A DNA stretch of 64,000 nt, taken from NCBI RefSeq assembly GCF_900497695.1, contig NZ_UIDD01000001.1, positions 550,229-614,228 of the forward strand. The letters are read 5' to 3'. The translations under genes and the position numbers were made by a program. The notes under the pieces were generated by a model that was not told the DNA's origin, ran no database searches, and saw only the letters and a program-made list of their open reading frames with translations. The DNA is from Pseudomonas wadenswilerensis (GTDB lineage: Bacteria; Pseudomonadota; Gammaproteobacteria; Pseudomonadales; Pseudomonadaceae). Below, one piece after another: positions 60,505 to 64,000 of the stretch (positions are counted from its first letter, which is position 1; each line of letters begins with the position of its first letter).

Positions 60505-61203
60505 ATGAATACCGTGTATGTGGATGGCGTTTACATAGGCAAGGCAAAAAACCTCGGGCATGGCTTATTGACTGATATCGATAAGCAGGAGGTTGCAAGA
60601 CGGTTGTGGTTATGGCCACAGGGGCTGGGGAGCGACGAACACGGCGACCCACGCTTTCACACCGGCCCTGAACGGGCCTTGCACCATTACCCGGCCGAGC
60701 ACTACGCCTGGTGGCGGCAACGTTATCCACAACTCGATTGGCGCGCCCCGGGTTTCGGCGAGAACCTCTCGACCCACGGCCTGGATGAACATCAGGTGTG
60801 CCTGGGGGACATGTTCCGCTGGGGTGGGGCGCTGTTGCAGATCAGTCAGCCGCGCTCGCCATGCTATCGCCTGAGTCATCGCTGGGGCGTGCCGAACCTG
60901 CCGCAACAGGCGCAGGACAGTGGCCGCTGTGGCTGGTTCTACCGGGTGCTCAAGCCGGGTTTTGTCAGCGCCGATGAACCTTTCGAACTGATTCAACGTA
61001 GTTATCCGGGCCTGACCGTGGCCTGGGCGCTGCGCACTTTTTACCGTGAACCTCTGGAGCATGCAGGTTTGAAAAAGCTGGTGGATTGTCCGGCCCTCTC
61101 GTCACGCTGGCGCGATATCGCGATCAAGCGCATGCGCACCGGTCAGGTCGAAGACTGGACCGCGCGTCTGCTTGGCCTGCCGCTCGAGGGGCTGCGCGCA
61201 TGA
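60505..61203 (+). CDS. MOSC domain protein (YiiM-like)
   Basis: A 232-residue protein with the MOSC fold: FHTGPERALHHYPAEHY (about 52-70), GFGENLSTHGLDEHQVCLGD (about 88-107) and the conserved cysteine in SQPRSPCYRLSHR (about residue 127). Relatives such as E. coli YiiM reduce N-hydroxylated compounds using molybdenum cofactor. AGAAGG precedes the ATG. It overlaps the aminotransferase start by four bases. Confidence 0.88.
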   Translation: MNTVYVDGVYIGKAKNLGHGLLTDIDKQEVARRLWLWPQGLGSDEHGDPRFHTGPERALHHYPAEHYAWWRQRYPQLDWRAPGFGENLSTHGLDEHQVCLGDMFRWGGALLQISQPRSPCYRLSHRWGVPNLPQQAQDSGRCGWFYRVLKPGFVSADEPFELIQRSYPGLTVAWALRTFYREPLEHAGLKKLVDCPALSSRWRDIAIKRMRTGQVEDWTARLLGLPLEGLRA

Positions 61204-62480
61204 ACCTGTTCAACCTGCGCCGCCCGGCTGTGGCCGTGGCCGAGCGCAAGATCGCACCTGCAGTTACTCAGCCTGCAGACGCATTGTCGCGTGAATACCT
61301 GATGCCGGCGGTAGAGCGCGCGCCCCAGGTTTTCGTCCGCGGCCAAGGCTCATGGTTGTGGGACAGCGAAGGTCACGCATATCTGGATTTCACCCAGGGC
61401 TGTGCAGTCAACAGCCTCGGCCACAGCCCCAGTGTGCTGGTCAAAGCCCTGGGCAGCCAGGCGCAGGCGTTGATCAATCCGGGGGCGGGTTTTCATAACC
61501 GTGGCCTGTTGAACCTGGTCAATTGCCTGTGCGAAAGCACCGGCAGCGATCAGGCCTACCTGCTCAACAGCGGCGCCGAAGCTTGCGAAGGGGCAATCAA
61601 GCTGGTGCGCAAATGGGGTCAGCTGCACCGCAACGGCGCCTATCACATCATCACCGCCAGCCAGAGCTGCCATGGCCGCAGCCTGGGCGCGCTGTCCGCC
61701 TCCGACCCATCGCCGTGCAACCGTTGCGAGCCGGGTTTGCCGGGCTTCAGCAAGGTGCCGTTCAACGACCTTGAAGCGCTGCACGCGGCTGTCGATTCGC
61801 GCACCGTGGCAATCATGCTCGAACCGATCCAGGGCGAAGCCGGGGTGATTCCGGCGACCCAGGCGTATCTCCAGGGTGTCGAGCGACTGTGCCGCGAGCT
61901 GGGCATCCTGCTGATCCTCGATGAAGTGCAGACTGGCGTCGGTCGCTGCGGCGCGATGCTCGCCGAACAGTTGTATGGCGTGCGCGCTGACATCCTTACC
62001 CTTGGCAAGGGCCTGGGGGGCGGCGTACCACTGGCGGCCCTGCTGGCCCGTGGCAGTGCCTGCTGCGCCGAGGCTGGCGAGCTGGAGGGCAGCCACCATG
62101 GCAATGCGCTGATGAGTGCGGCGGGCCTGGCGGTGCTGCAGACCGTGCTGGAGCCGGGGTTCTTCGAACATGTGCAGGATTCAGGGCGGCACATGCGCGA
62201 CGGTCTGAGCCGTCTGGCGGGTCGCTATGGTCAGGCCGAGGTGCGCGGCCAGGGGCTGCTCTGGGCGTTGCAGCTGAGCGAAGACATCGCCACCGAGCTG
62301 GTCCAGGCCGCCTTGCACGAAGGCTTGCTGCTCAACGCTCCGCAGGCCGACGTGCTGCGCTTTTCGCCAGCGCTGACGGTGAGCAAGGGCAACATCGACG
62401 AGATGCTCCTGCGCCTGGCCCGGGCCTTTGCCCGTGTGCACGCCGCGCAGCAGAACCTGCGGCGCGAGGCCACGGCCTGA
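61200..62480 (+). CDS. Class III PLP-dependent aminotransferase
   Basis: A 426-residue fold-type I aminotransferase of the acetylornithine/ornithine group: YLDFTQGCAVNSLGHSP, NSGAEACEGAIKLVRKWG, LILDEVQTGVGRCG (PLP-pocket Asp) and the Schiff-base Lys in LTLGKGLGGGVPL. The ATG at 61200 overlaps the MOSC stop (ATGA). P. aeruginosa has, as I recall, a similar gene (PA0530) close to rsmY, matching the synteny. The amino donor and acceptor are not known, so no gene symbol is given. Confidence 0.9.
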   Translation: MNLFNLRRPAVAVAERKIAPAVTQPADALSREYLMPAVERAPQVFVRGQGSWLWDSEGHAYLDFTQGCAVNSLGHSPSVLVKALGSQAQALINPGAGFHNRGLLNLVNCLCESTGSDQAYLLNSGAEACEGAIKLVRKWGQLHRNGAYHIITASQSCHGRSLGALSASDPSPCNRCEPGLPGFSKVPFNDLEALHAAVDSRTVAIMLEPIQGEAGVIPATQAYLQGVERLCRELGILLILDEVQTGVGRCGAMLAEQLYGVRADILTLGKGLGGGVPLAALLARGSACCAEAGELEGSHHGNALMSAAGLAVLQTVLEPGFFEHVQDSGRHMRDGLSRLAGRYGQAEVRGQGLLWALQLSEDIATELVQAALHEGLLLNAPQADVLRFSPALTVSKGNIDEMLLRLARAFARVHAAQQNLRREATA

Positions 62481-62531
62481 TCACTACACCGCACTAACGA
62501 ATTTTCCGAACCGTCTCGCGTTCCTGCGCAT

Positions 62532-62570
62532 CGCCCCGGGCCTGTTGTTTTTGGCTTGGGGCGTTTTTTT
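62532..62570 (+). terminator. Terminator after the aminotransferase gene
   Basis: CGCCCC (62532-62537) pairs with GGGGCG (62558-62563) and seven T follow. The loop also contains pairing GGCC/GGC bases. Confidence 0.82.
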
Positions 62571-62644
62571 GTCTGCTGCTTACAAGTGGAACCCCGGTGA
62601 CGCGCTAGAGTCAGTTCTAGTACATCTTTGAAGGGAGCTGCCCA

Positions 62645-62803
62645 ATGGACTTTATCCGCATCATCATCGCCATTCTCCTGCCGCCGCTTGGCGTGTTTCT
62701 GCAGGTTGGCTTCGGCGGCGCCTTCTGGCTGAACATCTTGCTGACGTTGCTGGGGTATATCCCGGGCATCGTCCATGCGGTGTATATCATCGCCAAGCGG
62801 TGA
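62645..62803 (+). CDS. Pmp3/YqaE family small membrane protein
   Basis: A 52-residue protein beginning MDFIRIIIAILLPPLGVFLQ with two membrane helices (3-22 and 28-47), the standard layout of the Pmp3/YqaE (UPF0057) stress-linked family: helix, PPxGVF motif, short loop with Gly, and the second helix LNILLTLLGYIPGIVHAVYI. GAAGGGAG lies about 10 bases upstream of the ATG. It stands alone between a terminator and the REP that holds the IS110 element. Confidence 0.92.
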   Translation: MDFIRIIIAILLPPLGVFLQVGFGGAFWLNILLTLLGYIPGIVHAVYIIAKR

Positions 62804-62807
62804 GGCC

Positions 62808-62842
62808 AATCGCGGGTCAAGTCGGGGCGCCGCACCGCCGCT
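62808..62842. repeat. REP family C, left part, interrupted by the IS110 element
   Basis: AATCGCGGGTCAAGTCGGGG continues through CGCCGCACCGCCGCT, where the element begins. The missing right part (CCCACA...) appears at 63993 on the other side of the element. Confidence 0.8.
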
Positions 62843-62872
62843 TGTGTCTTGAGGTAGGAATAGAATCAGAAG

Positions 62873-63015
62873 TGAGAGCGGTGAATGGCAAGCTGTACGC
62901 CGGTAGTGCTTAAAGCACGTGTGGGAGCAAAGCTGCCATTCACCTCTCCACTCTGGCCCGAGCCCGAACAGTTGATTGAGCGCCTCTCGAATCACAAGCG
63001 TGGGCCAAGCCAGAG
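62873..63015 (+). ncRNA. Predicted bridge RNA of the IS110 element
   Basis: Two guide-bearing loops are visible. Target loop: stem GGTGAATGGCA (62880-62890) with TGCCATTCACC (62934-62944), inner AGCT/AGCT, a GTGC/GCAC hairpin, a left guide containing CGCCG (62898-62902) like the left target, and a right guide TGTGGGAG (62920-62927) complementary to CTCCCACA at 63991. Donor loop: stem TGGCCC (62954-62959) with GGGCCA (63002-63007), left guide ACAGTTG (62968-62974) equal to 63984-63990, right guide CACAAG (62993-62998) complementary to CTTGTG at 62841. Ends are estimates. Confidence 0.85.
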
Positions 63016-63036
63016 CGCTCTCACAACTGAGTGTAA

Positions 63037-63978
<942 letters not shown>

Positions 63979-64000
63979 TCAAGACAGTTGCTCCCACAGT

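Overview
The window is a GC-rich bacterial chromosome segment from a Pseudomonas, most likely of the P. putida group. The support is gene content and order: soxG-purU-fdhA, creBCD, msrA-dipA-aceFE, glnE-waaFCGP, glcB, bioBFHCD, two paralogous acyl-CoA dehydrogenases and the small RNA rsmY. This matches the order I recall for P. putida and, in blocks, P. aeruginosa. Pseudomonas-type REP palindromes lie in many gaps. The species call is an inference from synteny. No tRNA, rRNA, CRISPR array or prophage was seen.

Layout. 1-2.5 kb: end of the sarcosine oxidase operon with purU and fdhA (C1 units released during sarcosine/betaine breakdown). 2.6-3.1 kb: an unrecognised orphan gene. 3.3-6.3 kb: DUF2780, then a DUF350 / DUF1190 lipoprotein / glutathionylspermidine-synthase-like ATP-grasp operon. 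6.3-11.6 kb: an acyltransferase, a secreted retropepsin-like protease and creBCD. 11.8-20.5 kb (minus strand): GST, msrA, the c-di-GMP phosphodiesterase dipA, and pyruvate dehydrogenase aceEF. 20.9-31 kb: glnE and a tightly overlapping LPS-core operon (waaF, waaC, waaG, waaP and three more kinase-fold genes, the last with two kinase lobes). 31-36.4 kb: a TonB receptor, FecR/FecI and PepSY iron-uptake cluster. 36.5-48.8 kb: exonuclease, CBS/DUF294 protein, response regulator, malate synthase, a GcvR-like ACT protein, RarD, SrkA-like kinase, PhoX, ModE and ComF. 48.8-53.3 kb: the biotin operon. 53.4-59.3 kb: a mini flagellar-rod-like protein and two acyl-CoA dehydrogenases around a diguanylate cyclase. 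59.3-62.8 kb: rsmY, LysR, MOSC, an aminotransferase and a Pmp3-like peptide. 62.8-64 kb: an IS110-family element inserted in a REP.

The most notable result is that the IS110 element can be decoded by reading. Its left end holds a two-loop bridge RNA. The guides of one loop match the REP target flanking the element and those of the other match the element's own ends. Joining the ends would also create a sigma70-like promoter just upstream of the RNA.

Several operators were also read directly: twin palindromes 52 bp apart upstream of aceE, a BirA-type operator over the bioB -35 and the comF start, a PsrA-type palindrome on the acyl-CoA dehydrogenase promoter, a Pho box before phoX, and a GacA box before rsmY. 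All of these are sequence matches that have not been tested.
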